Source of the DNA: Cellulosimicrobium terreum
Lineage (GTDB): Bacteria > Actinomycetota > Actinomycetes > Actinomycetales > Cellulomonadaceae
Direction of reading: 5' to 3'
DNA length: 64,000 bases
Assembly: GCA_014803435.1 (NCBI GenBank)
Contig: JACYFD010000001.1
Location: 1,157,258 to 1,221,257 of the forward strand
Part shown: piece by piece, positions 7,540-14,613 of the stretch
Numbering within the stretch: the first letter of the stretch is position 1
Layout: the number at the start of each line of letters is the position of its first letter
Position numbers and translations under genes: made by a program
The notes under the pieces: model-generated
What the model saw: the letters and a program-made list of their open reading frames with translations, nothing else
Databases searched by the model: none
What the model was told of the DNA's origin: nothing

Positions 7540-8640
7540 ATGGCGGCGATGGCGAGTGGTCGCGGGGCGCACCGATCGACGCGCGCCCGGGTCGTGCGGG
7601 GCGTGCTGCCGGTGCTCGTGGCGGCGGCCGCGCTCGCGTGCGCGTCGTGCACGGGGGAGCCGGCGGACCCGGTGACGCAGACGGTGTCGCCCGACGTCGG
7701 TGTCGACAAGGGCGGCGTGCCCTCCCCGGACGTCCCGGTCGTGTGGCCGCTCACCGGCCTCGAGACCGACGAGGTGGCGCAGCGACCGGCGCTGGCCGTC
7801 AAGATCGAGAACTCCCCGCAGGCCCGGCCGCAGACCGGGCTGGAGCAGGCGGACGTCGTCTGGGAGGAGGTCGTCGAGGGCGGGATCACGCGGTTCGTCG
7901 CCGTCTACCACTCCCAGGAGCCGGAGCTGGTCGGTCCCGTGCGGTCGGTCCGGCCCATGGACCCGTCGATCACGGCGCCGCTGCACGGGGTGCTCGCGTA
8001 CACGGGCGGCCAGCGGCCGTTCATCGACGCGGTCGGCGCCGCGGGCGTGCAGTCGGTGATCATGGACGACGGCGACGACGGGTTCGAGAAGACCCCGAAC
8101 CGGCGTGCCCCCCACAACGTCTACGGCCGCCTCGCGGACTTCTGGGCCCAGGCCGACGACGACCGGACGTCGCCCCCGCCCGCGGAGCTGGTGCACGCGC
8201 GCGAGAAGGGCGAGGGCACGGCGACGACCGACGGTGCCACCGCGCCGACCCTCGACGTGGCGCTCACGTTCGCGAGCTCGGCCCGCTGGGAGTGGAGCGG
8301 TGACGAGGGGGCCTACCTGCGCAGCGAGGGGAGCGTCCCGGCGGTGTCCTCCGACGGGGTGCGGGTCGGTGCCGAGAACGTGGTCCTCGTGCGCGCGCCG
8401 ATGGTGAACACGTCGTTCAAGGACCCGGCCGGCGCGCCGGTGCCGGAGACCAAGATCGTCGGCTCCGGCGAGGGCGTGGTCGCGAGCGGGGGCAAGCAGG
8501 TCGCGGTGACATGGTCGAAGCAGGACGTCGACGAGCCGTTGGTGCTCACCGGGCCGGACGACGAGCCGGTCGAGCTCGAGCCGGGCCGCACGTGGATCGA
8601 GCTGGTGCCGGAGGGCTCGGGCAGCTGGGACGTGGGCTGA
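7540..8640 (+). CDS. DUF3048 domain-containing secreted protein (YerB-like), probable lipoprotein
   Basis: This 366-aa exported protein has an Arg-rich n-region, a hydrophobic segment and a Cys-containing cleavage region (ALAC and CASC, residues about 28-33), so it is probably a lipoprotein. The rest matches DUF3048/YerB: WPLTGL, RPALAVKIENSPQARPQTGL near residues 80-105, a conserved GPVRSVRP region near 133, and a C-terminal DUF3048_C domain with TWSKQD and a GRTWIELVP ending. The biochemical role of the family is not known. ATG 7540 is preceded by a good GGGGAGG. It is divergent from menE; the inverted repeat at 8657-8672 just after the stop may help end transcription. Confidence 0.82.
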   Translation: MAAMASGRGAHRSTRARVVRGVLPVLVAAAALACASCTGEPADPVTQTVSPDVGVDKGGVPSPDVPVVWPLTGLETDEVAQRPALAVKIENSPQARPQTGLEQADVVWEEVVEGGITRFVAVYHSQEPELVGPVRSVRPMDPSITAPLHGVLAYTGGQRPFIDAVGAAGVQSVIMDDGDDGFEKTPNRRAPHNVYGRLADFWAQADDDRTSPPPAELVHAREKGEGTATTDGATAPTLDVALTFASSARWEWSGDEGAYLRSEGSVPAVSSDGVRVGAENVVLVRAPMVNTSFKDPAGAPVPETKIVGSGEGVVASGGKQVAVTWSKQDVDEPLVLTGPDDEPVELEPGRTWIELVPEGSGSWDVG

Positions 8641-8656
8641 GGTCTCACCCCGAGGG

Positions 8657-8672
8657 CGCACCGCACGGTGCG
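8657..8672 (+). terminator. Short inverted repeat after the DUF3048 gene
   Basis: CGCACCG-CA-CGGTGCG is a perfect 7-bp-arm inverted repeat 16 bases after the stop, with no T-run. It could be a weak terminator or a protein site. Confidence 0.3.
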
Positions 8673-8760
8673 GCGGGTCCTCCTGAGGGCGGACACGGCG
8701 AGCAGAGGTGCAGCCGACGGGCCGATGCGGCGCGGGGCCCCCCGGAGCGAGGGTGGAGCC

Positions 8761-9012
8761 ATGACGACCTACGACTCCCACGCCGCACCCCGCCACCCCG
8801 ACGGCGGCGTGCCCGCCGACCACCGCCCCGCCGCTGCTCGGTCGACCACACAGCCCCCGTCGTTCCCGCCCGCGCAGGGCCGCGAGCCCGGCGCCGCGCG
8901 CTCCGCCGTCCCGGTGGTCGTCTCCGTCGGCCTGCTGTTCGGCCTCGCGGTCGCCGCGGCCTTCGTCGGGCGCGGACTGATCGAGATGCTCTCGGCGCTC
9001 GTCGCACCGTGA
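8761..9012 (+). CDS. Small single-pass membrane protein, unknown function
   Basis: This 83-aa protein has a Pro/His/Ala-rich cytoplasmic N-terminus and one transmembrane helix near residues 48-72 (SAVPVVVSVGLLFGLAVAAA), with few residues after it. I do not recognise a family. ATG 8761 follows a good GGTGGAG. The gene converges with menB, whose stop is 13 bp away. It is probably a real small gene, given its start signals and actinobacterial codon bias, but I can assign no function. Confidence 0.6.
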   Translation: MTTYDSHAAPRHPDGGVPADHRPAAARSTTQPPSFPPAQGREPGAARSAVPVVVSVGLLFGLAVAAAFVGRGLIEMLSALVAP

Positions 9013-9025
9013 TCCTGCTGCCGGC

Positions 9026-10078
9026 TCAGAACGCGTAGCCGAACCCGCTCCAGTCCGGGTCCCGACGCTCGAGGAACGCGTCGCGGCCCTCGACGGCCTC
9101 GTCCGTCATGTACGCGAGACGGGTCGCCTCGCCGGCGAACACCTGCTGGCCCATGAGCCCGTCGTCCGCGAGGTTGAACGCGAACTTGAGCATCCGGATC
9201 GCCTGTGGCGACTTCGTCGCGATCGTCCGCGCGTACTCCAGCGCGAGCGGCTCGAGGTCCGCGTGGTCCGCGACCTCGTTCACCGCGCCCCACGCGTACG
9301 CGTCCTGCGCGGAGTACTCGCGTGCGAGGAAGAAGATCTCCCGCGCCCGCTTCTGCCCGACCTGCCGCGCGAGGTAGGCCGACCCGTACCCGCCGTCGAA
9401 CGAGCCCACGTTCGCGTCGGTCTGCTTGAACCGCGCGTGCTCGCGGCTCGCGACGGACAGGTCCGCGACGACGTGCAGCGAGTGCCCGCCACCCGCGGCC
9501 CAGCCGTTGACGACGGCGATCACCACCTTGGGCATCGTCCGGATGAGGCGCTGGACCTCGAGGATGTGCAGGCGACCGGCGCGCGCCGGGTCGACGGCGT
9601 CCGCGGTGACCCCGAGGGTCTCGCCCCCGCCGGCGGGGTCGTCGACCGCGGTCGTGTACTGGTAGCCGGAGCGCCCGCGGATGCGCTGGTCCCCGCCGGA
9701 GCAGAACGCCCAGCCACCGTCCTTGGGGGACGGGCCGTTGCCGGTGAGCAGGACCGTCCCGACGGCGGACGTCTGGCGTGCGTGGTCGAGGACCCGGTAG
9801 AGCTCGTCGACGGTGTGGGGCCGGAACGCATTGCGGACCTCGGGCCGGTCGAACGCGACGCGCACGACCGGCAGGTCGCGCAGGACCTCTCCGGGCTCGC
9901 CGCCGGTGCCGTCGGGAGCACGCTCCACCCCGCGGTGGTACGTGATGTCCGTGAGGTCATCGAAGCCCGCGACCTCGCGCCACGCGCGTGGGTCGAACGT
10001 CTCGGAGACCTGGCGCGGGAGGTCGGGCGTCCGGTCGGCGGGGGCGGGGACGGCTGGGGTGGGTCCGGTGCTGCTCAC
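9026..10078 (-). CDS. menB: 1,4-dihydroxy-2-naphthoyl-CoA synthase MenB
   Basis: MenB is the crotonase-fold enzyme that closes the second ring of the menaquinone head group from o-succinylbenzoyl-CoA. The 350-aa product shows family hallmarks: DPRAWREV near residue 30, FCSGGDQRIRG (oxyanion-hole region), RSGYQYT, a GWAAGGGHSL segment, and the C-terminus RRDPDWSGFGYAF. It is longer than the commonest MenB (about 285-310 residues) because of a Pro-rich N-terminal extension and a small insert. The GTG start has TACCGT six bases upstream. The divergently derived EamA frame runs through the first ~120 bases of this gene on the same strand. Confidence 0.95.
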   Translation of the reverse strand: MSSTGPTPAVPAPADRTPDLPRQVSETFDPRAWREVAGFDDLTDITYHRGVERAPDGTGGEPGEVLRDLPVVRVAFDRPEVRNAFRPHTVDELYRVLDHARQTSAVGTVLLTGNGPSPKDGGWAFCSGGDQRIRGRSGYQYTTAVDDPAGGGETLGVTADAVDPARAGRLHILEVQRLIRTMPKVVIAVVNGWAAGGGHSLHVVADLSVASREHARFKQTDANVGSFDGGYGSAYLARQVGQKRAREIFFLAREYSAQDAYAWGAVNEVADHADLEPLALEYARTIATKSPQAIRMLKFAFNLADDGLMGQQVFAGEATRLAYMTDEAVEGRDAFLERRDPDWSGFGYAF

Positions 10079-11021
10079 GAGGCCACGGTATCCGCGACCC
10101 CGCCCGCGGTGCGACGCCGCCGGGCCGCGCGGGCGAGGCCAGCCCGAGCACGAGCCCGGCGCCGACGACGAGGGCCCCGGCCGCGGATGTCGGCGCGAGC
10201 TCCTCGAAGCCGAGCGCGACCGACACGACGAGGGCGGACACGGGCATCAGGCCCGCGAAGAGCCCGGCGCGCGCGGGGCCGACCGCGGCGAGGCCGGAGT
10301 ACCAGAGCAGGAACGCGACCGCGGTGACGGCCACGGCCAGGTAGGCGAGCGCGACCAGCTCGCCGCCGTCGGGCGTGGTGAGGAACGGCCGGTGCGCCAC
10401 CAGCTGCCCGACGAGCCCGAGCAGCGCGAGCTGCGGGACGGCGAGCACGCACGCGTACGCCGAGACGCGCAGCGCGCCCAGGGTCGGCAGCAGCGGGACG
10501 GCGAGCAGCGAGAAGCACACCTCGCACGCGAGCGCTCCGAGGGCGATCACGACGCCGACCGGGTCGCCCCCGCCACCGCCCTCGACGAGCACGACGCCGC
10601 CCGTGACGACGAGTGCTGCCACGACGGTCCGCGCGGCGACCCGGCGCGAGCGCAGCGCGGCCGACACGGCCAGCACGACGGGCGTCGCACCGACGACCGC
10701 CCCGACGAACGACGGGTCCGCGCGGCCCGCGCCCTCCACGACGAGCACGCTGAACAGGACGAGCCCTGTCGCCGAGAGGGCGAGCAGCCGGAGCAGGGCG
10801 CGCGGCGAGGGGACGACCCACGGCACGCGCCGCCACGCGAGGACGGCGAGCAGGACGAGGGCTGCGACCGCGTAGCGCACGGCCTGCCCGCCGAGCACGG
10901 GGAAGTCGGCGAGCGCCGCGGACGCGACGAACGACGAGCCGACGATCACCATGGCGGCGGCGCAGCGGAGGTCGGCGGTGGCGGTCCGGGGGAGCGGGGG
11001 CGTGGGGTCGTCGGTGGGCAC
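9957..11021 (-). CDS. EamA-family (drug/metabolite) transporter
   Basis: This 354-aa protein has ten predicted helices in two EamA repeats, for example VIVGSSFVASAAL in helix 1, AVRYAVAALVLLAVLAW in helix 2 and SALVVSVALGFEELAP in the second repeat. EamA proteins export amino acids or other metabolites, but the substrate cannot be read from sequence. The frame stays open about 45 residues past the last helix and overlaps the start of menB by 122 bp. A basic tail of this kind is unusual, so the true end deserves a check. It is divergent from a MocR regulator, a pairing seen for metabolite exporters, so local control is likely. The GTG start has TACGGT six bases upstream. Confidence 0.82.
   Translation of the reverse strand: MPTDDPTPPLPRTATADLRCAAAMVIVGSSFVASAALADFPVLGGQAVRYAVAALVLLAVLAWRRVPWVVPSPRALLRLLALSATGLVLFSVLVVEGAGRADPSFVGAVVGATPVVLAVSAALRSRRVAARTVVAALVVTGGVVLVEGGGGGDPVGVVIALGALACEVCFSLLAVPLLPTLGALRVSAYACVLAVPQLALLGLVGQLVAHRPFLTTPDGGELVALAYLAVAVTAVAFLLWYSGLAAVGPARAGLFAGLMPVSALVVSVALGFEELAPTSAAGALVVGAGLVLGLASPARPGGVAPRAGSRIPWPREQHRTHPSRPRPRRPDARPPAPGLRDVRPTRVARGRGLR
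10085..10090 (-). promoter_or_regulatory. Candidate -10 box for leaderless menB
   Basis: TACCGT on the minus strand is six bases upstream of the menB GTG. No Shine-Dalgarno is present. Confidence 0.35.
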
Positions 11022-11027
11022 ACGTCG

Positions 11028-11033
11028 ACCGTA
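11028..11033 (-). promoter_or_regulatory. Candidate -10 box for the EamA gene
   Basis: TACGGT on the minus strand is six bases before the GTG start. It lies next to the first CTGGACCAG repeat, so a bound regulator would cover this promoter. Confidence 0.4.
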
Positions 11034-11041
11034 GGAAACCA

Positions 11042-11087
11042 CTGGACCAGTCGACAGTGCCAGAGCGGTTCTGCTTGACTGGGCCAG
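11042..11087. promoter_or_regulatory. Direct-repeat operator candidate for the MocR regulator
   Basis: CTGGACCAG (11042-11050) and CTGGGCCAG (11079-11087) are near-identical, nearly palindromic 9-mers 37 bp apart. They fill the 66-bp divergent gap between the EamA and MocR starts. MocR regulators commonly bind direct repeats in such gaps. Confidence 0.55.
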
Positions 11088-12566
11088 ATGGTGACGAGGC
11101 TGGAACCCGACGCCCTGCTCCTCGTGCTCGGGCCGCGACCGGCGCGCGGCGTCGGGCGCTGGCTCCACGAGAGCCTGCGGGCGGCGGTCGTCGGGGGCCG
11201 GCTCGAGGCGGGTGCCGTGCTCCCGTCGAGCCGCGACGCGGCGTCGGCCCTCGGCGTCTCGCGTGGGACGGTCACGGCCGCGGTCGACGACCTGGTGGGC
11301 GAGGGCCTGCTCGTGCCCCGGCCGCGGTCGGGCGTCGTGGTCGCTGCACTCCCGGCACCTCTGGCACCTCTGGCACGGTCGGCCCTGCCCGAGGCCTCGG
11401 CTCCCGACGGCGCCGCCGTCGTCCGGCGGCTCCCGAGCGTCGGCACGCCCGACCCGACGCTCTTCCCGCGCGGCGCGTGGACGCGCGCCTCGCGCGATGC
11501 CGTCCGCGGGCTCGCCGACGCCGACCTCGGCTATCCGGACCCCCAGGGTCTGCCCGCGCTGCGCGAGTCGCTCGCCGTGCACCTGCGGCGCAGTCGCGGC
11601 GCGCAGGTCTCGGCGCGCGACGTCGTCGTCGTGAGCGGTGTCGCGCAGGCGCTCGCGCTCCTCGGCCGGCTGCTCGCGGAGGGGACGGTGGGGGGTCGTG
11701 GGCCTGCCCCGCTCGCGCCGGACCCAGAGGTCTCGACCGGCGTCGTCGCGGTGGAGGACCCGTCCTCGCCGGGCGCGCTCGAGGTGCTCCACGACGCCGG
11801 GCTGCGCACGCGCGCGGTCCCGGTGGACCGCGACGGCCTGCGCACGGACCTGCTGCCCGACGATGCGCGCGCGGTCCTCGTCACGCCGGCGCACCAGTTT
11901 CCGCTCGGTGTCGTGCTGGCGCCGGACCGGCGCCGGGACCTGCTGGCATGGGCGGCGGCGGGGGACCGTCTCGTCCTCGAGGACGACTACGACGCCGAGC
12001 TGCGGTACGGCCGTCGTCCCGTGCCCTCGGTGCAGGCGACCGACCCGGACCGCGTGGTGCTCCTCGGTTCGGTCTCCAAGCTGCTCTCGCCGGCGCTGCG
12101 TCTCGGCTGGGTCGTCGCGCCACCGCACGTCGTGGGTCCGCTCGTGGACGCCAAGCGGCGCGCCGACCTGGGGTGCTCGGTGCCGGAGCAGGCGGCACTG
12201 GCCGAGCTCGTGTCCTGCGGCGCGTACCAGCGGCACCTGCGGCGGACACGGCTCGTGTACCAGGGTCGGCGGCGCGCGCTCCTCGACGCGATCGGCCGGG
12301 AGCTTCCCGGGGCGGAGATCGAGGGGGTGGCCGCGGGGCTGCACCTCGTGGTCGGCCTCGGCTCGCACGCCGCGGAGGGGGTGGCGGTCCGGTCGCTGCG
12401 TGCGGCGGGGGTGCCGGCTGACGCGCTGAGCGACGCCGCCGCGCACCGCGACCGGTTCGGGGTCGTCGTGGGGACCGCGCGGGTGCGCGAGGGCGTGGTG
12501 CCCGTCGTGGTCAGCGCGCTGCGAGCCGCGCTGGAGTCCGACGTCCCGGAGGGCCCGGGTCAATAA
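11088..12566 (+). CDS. MocR-family transcriptional regulator (GntR HTH + aminotransferase-like domain)
   Basis: This 492-aa protein has an N-terminal GntR winged helix (residues about 20-85, with LPSSRDAASALGVSRGTVTA as the recognition region). A fold-type I aminotransferase-like domain follows (about 125-490). The PLP lysine motif is SVSKLLSPALRLGW, and the upstream DYDAELRY aspartate is conserved, so PLP binding is likely. MocR proteins sense PLP-linked metabolites and control neighbouring genes. The closest target by position is the divergent EamA exporter. The gene is not next to pdxST, so calling it PdxR would be unsupported. The TAA stop shares its last base with a palindrome that precedes the SMR gene. 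Confidence 0.88.
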   Translation: MVTRLEPDALLLVLGPRPARGVGRWLHESLRAAVVGGRLEAGAVLPSSRDAASALGVSRGTVTAAVDDLVGEGLLVPRPRSGVVVAALPAPLAPLARSALPEASAPDGAAVVRRLPSVGTPDPTLFPRGAWTRASRDAVRGLADADLGYPDPQGLPALRESLAVHLRRSRGAQVSARDVVVVSGVAQALALLGRLLAEGTVGGRGPAPLAPDPEVSTGVVAVEDPSSPGALEVLHDAGLRTRAVPVDRDGLRTDLLPDDARAVLVTPAHQFPLGVVLAPDRRRDLLAWAAAGDRLVLEDDYDAELRYGRRPVPSVQATDPDRVVLLGSVSKLLSPALRLGWVVAPPHVVGPLVDAKRRADLGCSVPEQAALAELVSCGAYQRHLRRTRLVYQGRRRALLDAIGRELPGAEIEGVAAGLHLVVGLGSHAAEGVAVRSLRAAGVPADALSDAAAHRDRFGVVVGTARVREGVVPVVVSALRAALESDVPEGPGQ

Positions 12567-12585
12567 GTGGTACAGTAGTACCACT
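12566..12585. promoter_or_regulatory. Perfect 8-bp-arm palindrome, probable TetR operator
   Basis: AGTGGTACAGTAGTACCACT has AGTGGTAC and its exact complement separated by AGTA. It starts on the last base of the MocR stop codon and ends 53 bases before the SMR pump start. The SMR gene is followed directly by a TetR gene, and TetR proteins usually bind such palindromes at their own operon. Confidence 0.65.
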
Positions 12586-12638
12586 ATGACGCGCGACGGC
12601 GGACCTGCCACCCGGCGCGTAGACCCACGGAGCACACC

Positions 12639-12968
12639 ATGGCCATCGCCTGGATCGTCCTCGTCCTGTCCGGCATGCTGGAGGCCGGCTGGGCGCTCAG
12701 CCTCAAGGCCTCGGAGGGGTTCACCAAGCTCTGGCCGAGCGTCTCGTTCGTCGTCCTGCTCGTCCTGAGCATGGCCGGGCTGAGCTATGCGCTCAAGACC
12801 CTGCCCGTCGGCGTCGCGTACGGGGTGTGGGTGGGGATCGGCGCGTCGCTGACCGCCGTCCTCGCCGTCGCGCTGTTCGGCGAGGCGGTCTCGGTCCTCA
12901 AGATCGTCTCGCTCGTGCTGATCATCGCGGGTGTGGTCGGGCTCAACCTGTCCGGCGGTGGTCACTGA
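12639..12968 (+). CDS. Small multidrug resistance (SMR) family transporter, Gdx/SugE-like
   Basis: This 109-aa protein has four helices and the conserved membrane Glu in helix 1 (GMLEAGWALSLK, Glu14), which couples proton and substrate movement. KTLPVGVAYGVWVGIGA and GLNLSGG match the SMR fold. The LPVG..YGVW..IGA pattern is closer to guanidinium exporters (Gdx/SugE), while SEGFTKLWPS is also seen in EmrE-type pumps, so the substrate class is open. CGGAG lies eight bases upstream of the ATG. Its stop overlaps the TetR start by one base, and a palindromic operator precedes it. SMR proteins act as antiparallel dimers; a single gene here suggests a homodimer. Confidence 0.9.
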   Translation: MAIAWIVLVLSGMLEAGWALSLKASEGFTKLWPSVSFVVLLVLSMAGLSYALKTLPVGVAYGVWVGIGASLTAVLAVALFGEAVSVLKIVSLVLIIAGVVGLNLSGGGH

Positions 12969-13543
12969 TGACCGAGGTCCCGCGCCGCCAGGCGCGCGGC
13001 ACCGCCCGCCGCGACGCGATCGTGCGCGGTGCGGCGGACCTCATCCTGAGCGAGGGCCCCGCGGCCGTGACGCACCGCGCCGTCGCGGCGCGCGCCGGCG
13101 TCCCGCTCGCCGCCACCACCTACTACTTCACGGGGCTCGACGAGCTCCTCGCCGCCGCCGGTCAGGTGATCGTCGCCGGCTGGGCCGAGCACGCCCGTGC
13201 TGCTGGTCGTGGCTCGACCGCGGACCGGGACCGTCCCGACGCGGCGGACCTCGTCGTCGGCGCCGTGCTGCCGCCGGGCGGTGCCGACGACGTCCGCGGC
13301 TTCTACGAGCACCTCGTGAGCGCGGGCCGGCACCCGGCGCTCGCCCGCGCGTACGCCGACGGCCGCGACCTGATCGACGAGGCCGTCACCGAGCTCCTGC
13401 GCGAGCTCGGCCATCCCGACGTGACGGCGTCGCTCGTGGTCGCCGTCGTCGACGGCGCCGCCGTGTCCGCGCTGAGCGAGGGCCGTGACGTCCGCGCCCA
13501 CGCCGTCCGGCTGACGGACGAGCTCTTCTCCGCCACGCAGTAG
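12968..13543 (+). CDS. TetR-family transcriptional regulator
   Basis: This 191-aa protein has a TetR helix-turn-helix at residues about 12-58 (GAADLILSEGP, THRAVAARAGVPLAATTYYFTGLDEL), with YYF replacing the usual YYHF. A helical ligand-binding region follows. Translation is coupled to the SMR pump (TGATG overlap), so it most likely represses this two-gene operon through the palindrome at 12566-12585. The inducer would be a pump substrate. The target is inferred from position. Confidence 0.88.
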   Translation: MTEVPRRQARGTARRDAIVRGAADLILSEGPAAVTHRAVAARAGVPLAATTYYFTGLDELLAAAGQVIVAGWAEHARAAGRGSTADRDRPDAADLVVGAVLPPGGADDVRGFYEHLVSAGRHPALARAYADGRDLIDEAVTELLRELGHPDVTASLVVAVVDGAAVSALSEGRDVRAHAVRLTDELFSATQ

Positions 13544-13562
13544 CCCAGTCGAGCATGTGGCA

Positions 13563-13568
13563 TAGCCT
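13563..13568 (+). promoter_or_regulatory. Candidate -10 box for leaderless menC
   Basis: TAGCCT ends seven bases before the menC GTG at 13576, with no Shine-Dalgarno. The same layout recurs at several men genes here. Confidence 0.45.
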
Positions 13569-13575
13569 GGGACGC

Positions 13576-14613
13576 GTGCCCGACCCCCGCGAGACCGTCG
13601 TCTACCGCACCCGCCTCACCACCCGGTTCCGCGGCCTCGACGTCCGTGACGGCGTGCTCCTGCGCGGTCCTGCGGGCTGGGGCGAGCTGTCGCCCTTCTG
13701 GGACTACGACGACGCGGAGTCCGTCGCCTGGCTGCGCGCCGCGCGCGAGGCGGCCGACGACGGGTGGCCGGCCCCCGTGCGCGACGTCGTCCCCGTGAAC
13801 GTCACCGTCCCCGCGGTCGGCCCGGAGCGTGCTCGCGAGATCGTCGCCGCGTCGCGCGGCTGCCGCACCGCCAAGGTCAAGGTCGCCCAGCGGGGGCCTG
13901 ACGGCACCCCGGAGCCGCTCGCCGCCGAGGTCGCTCGGCTCGAGGCCGTGCGGGACGCGCTCGGCCCGGGCGGGCGGGTCCGCATCGACGCCAACGGTGC
14001 GTGGGAGCCCGACGACGCGCTGCGACGGCTGCCCCACCTCGACCGGGCCGCCGGGGGGCTGGAGTACGTCGAGCAGCCGTGCGCGGACGTCGCGGGGCTC
14101 GCCGCCGTACGCCGCGGGCAGCGCGGCGACACCGCCGTCCCCGTCGCCGCCGACGAGTCGATCCGGCGCGCGAGCGACCCGCTCGCCGTCGTGCGCGCCG
14201 ACGCGGCGGACGTGGTCGTGCTCAAGGTCCAGCCGCTCGGGGGCGTGCGCGCCTGCCTCGAGCTGGCCGCCCAGGTCGGGCTGCCCGTCGTCGTCTCGTC
14301 CGCGCTCGAGTCCTCGGTGGGCATCGCCGCCGGGGTCGCGCTGGCCGCGGCGCTGCCGGAGCTGCCCTACGCGTGCGGTCTCGCGACCGTCCAGCTCTTC
14401 GCCGCGGACGTCACCGACGACCCGCTGCTGCCCGTCGACGGTGCGCTGGGCGTGCGTCGGCCCGTGCCCACCCCTCGGGCGCTCGCCGCGACCGCGCCCG
14501 ACCCGGACACCGGTCGCCGATGGCGCGACCGGCTCGCGCGGCTCGAGGCGCTCGCTGCCGCGGGGTCGGGTGCCGGCCTCGACGCGGGCACCGCGGCCGG
14601 GAGGGCGTCGTGA
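13576..14613 (+). CDS. menC: o-succinylbenzoate synthase MenC
   Basis: MenC dehydrates SHCHC to o-succinylbenzoate. This 345-aa enolase-superfamily protein carries the catalytic lysine motif KVKVA near residue 96, the first metal Asp in DANGAW near residue 138, a Glu in YVEQPC, and Asp/Glu in AADES near residue 193. VLKVQPLGG supplies the second lysine. I chose GTG 13576 because of the upstream TAGCCT box; an ATG at 13555 would place that box inside the gene. The stop overlaps the menD start (GTGA), so the two are translationally coupled. Confidence 0.93.
   Translation: MPDPRETVVYRTRLTTRFRGLDVRDGVLLRGPAGWGELSPFWDYDDAESVAWLRAAREAADDGWPAPVRDVVPVNVTVPAVGPERAREIVAASRGCRTAKVKVAQRGPDGTPEPLAAEVARLEAVRDALGPGGRVRIDANGAWEPDDALRRLPHLDRAAGGLEYVEQPCADVAGLAAVRRGQRGDTAVPVAADESIRRASDPLAVVRADAADVVVLKVQPLGGVRACLELAAQVGLPVVVSSALESSVGIAAGVALAAALPELPYACGLATVQLFAADVTDDPLLPVDGALGVRRPVPTPRALAATAPDPDTGRRWRDRLARLEALAAAGSGAGLDAGTAAGRAS

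Noticed and set aside
11088..12566. Naming the MocR gene pdxR
   Set aside because: There is no pdxS/pdxT or other vitamin B6 gene next to it, and the divergent gene is an exporter, so only the family is supported.
12566..12638. Guanidine riboswitch (mini-ykkC type) before the SMR pump
   Set aside because: The palindrome has an AGTA loop, not the ACGR loops of the guanidine-II class, and there is no second matching hairpin. A TetR gene in the same operon explains the symmetry better.
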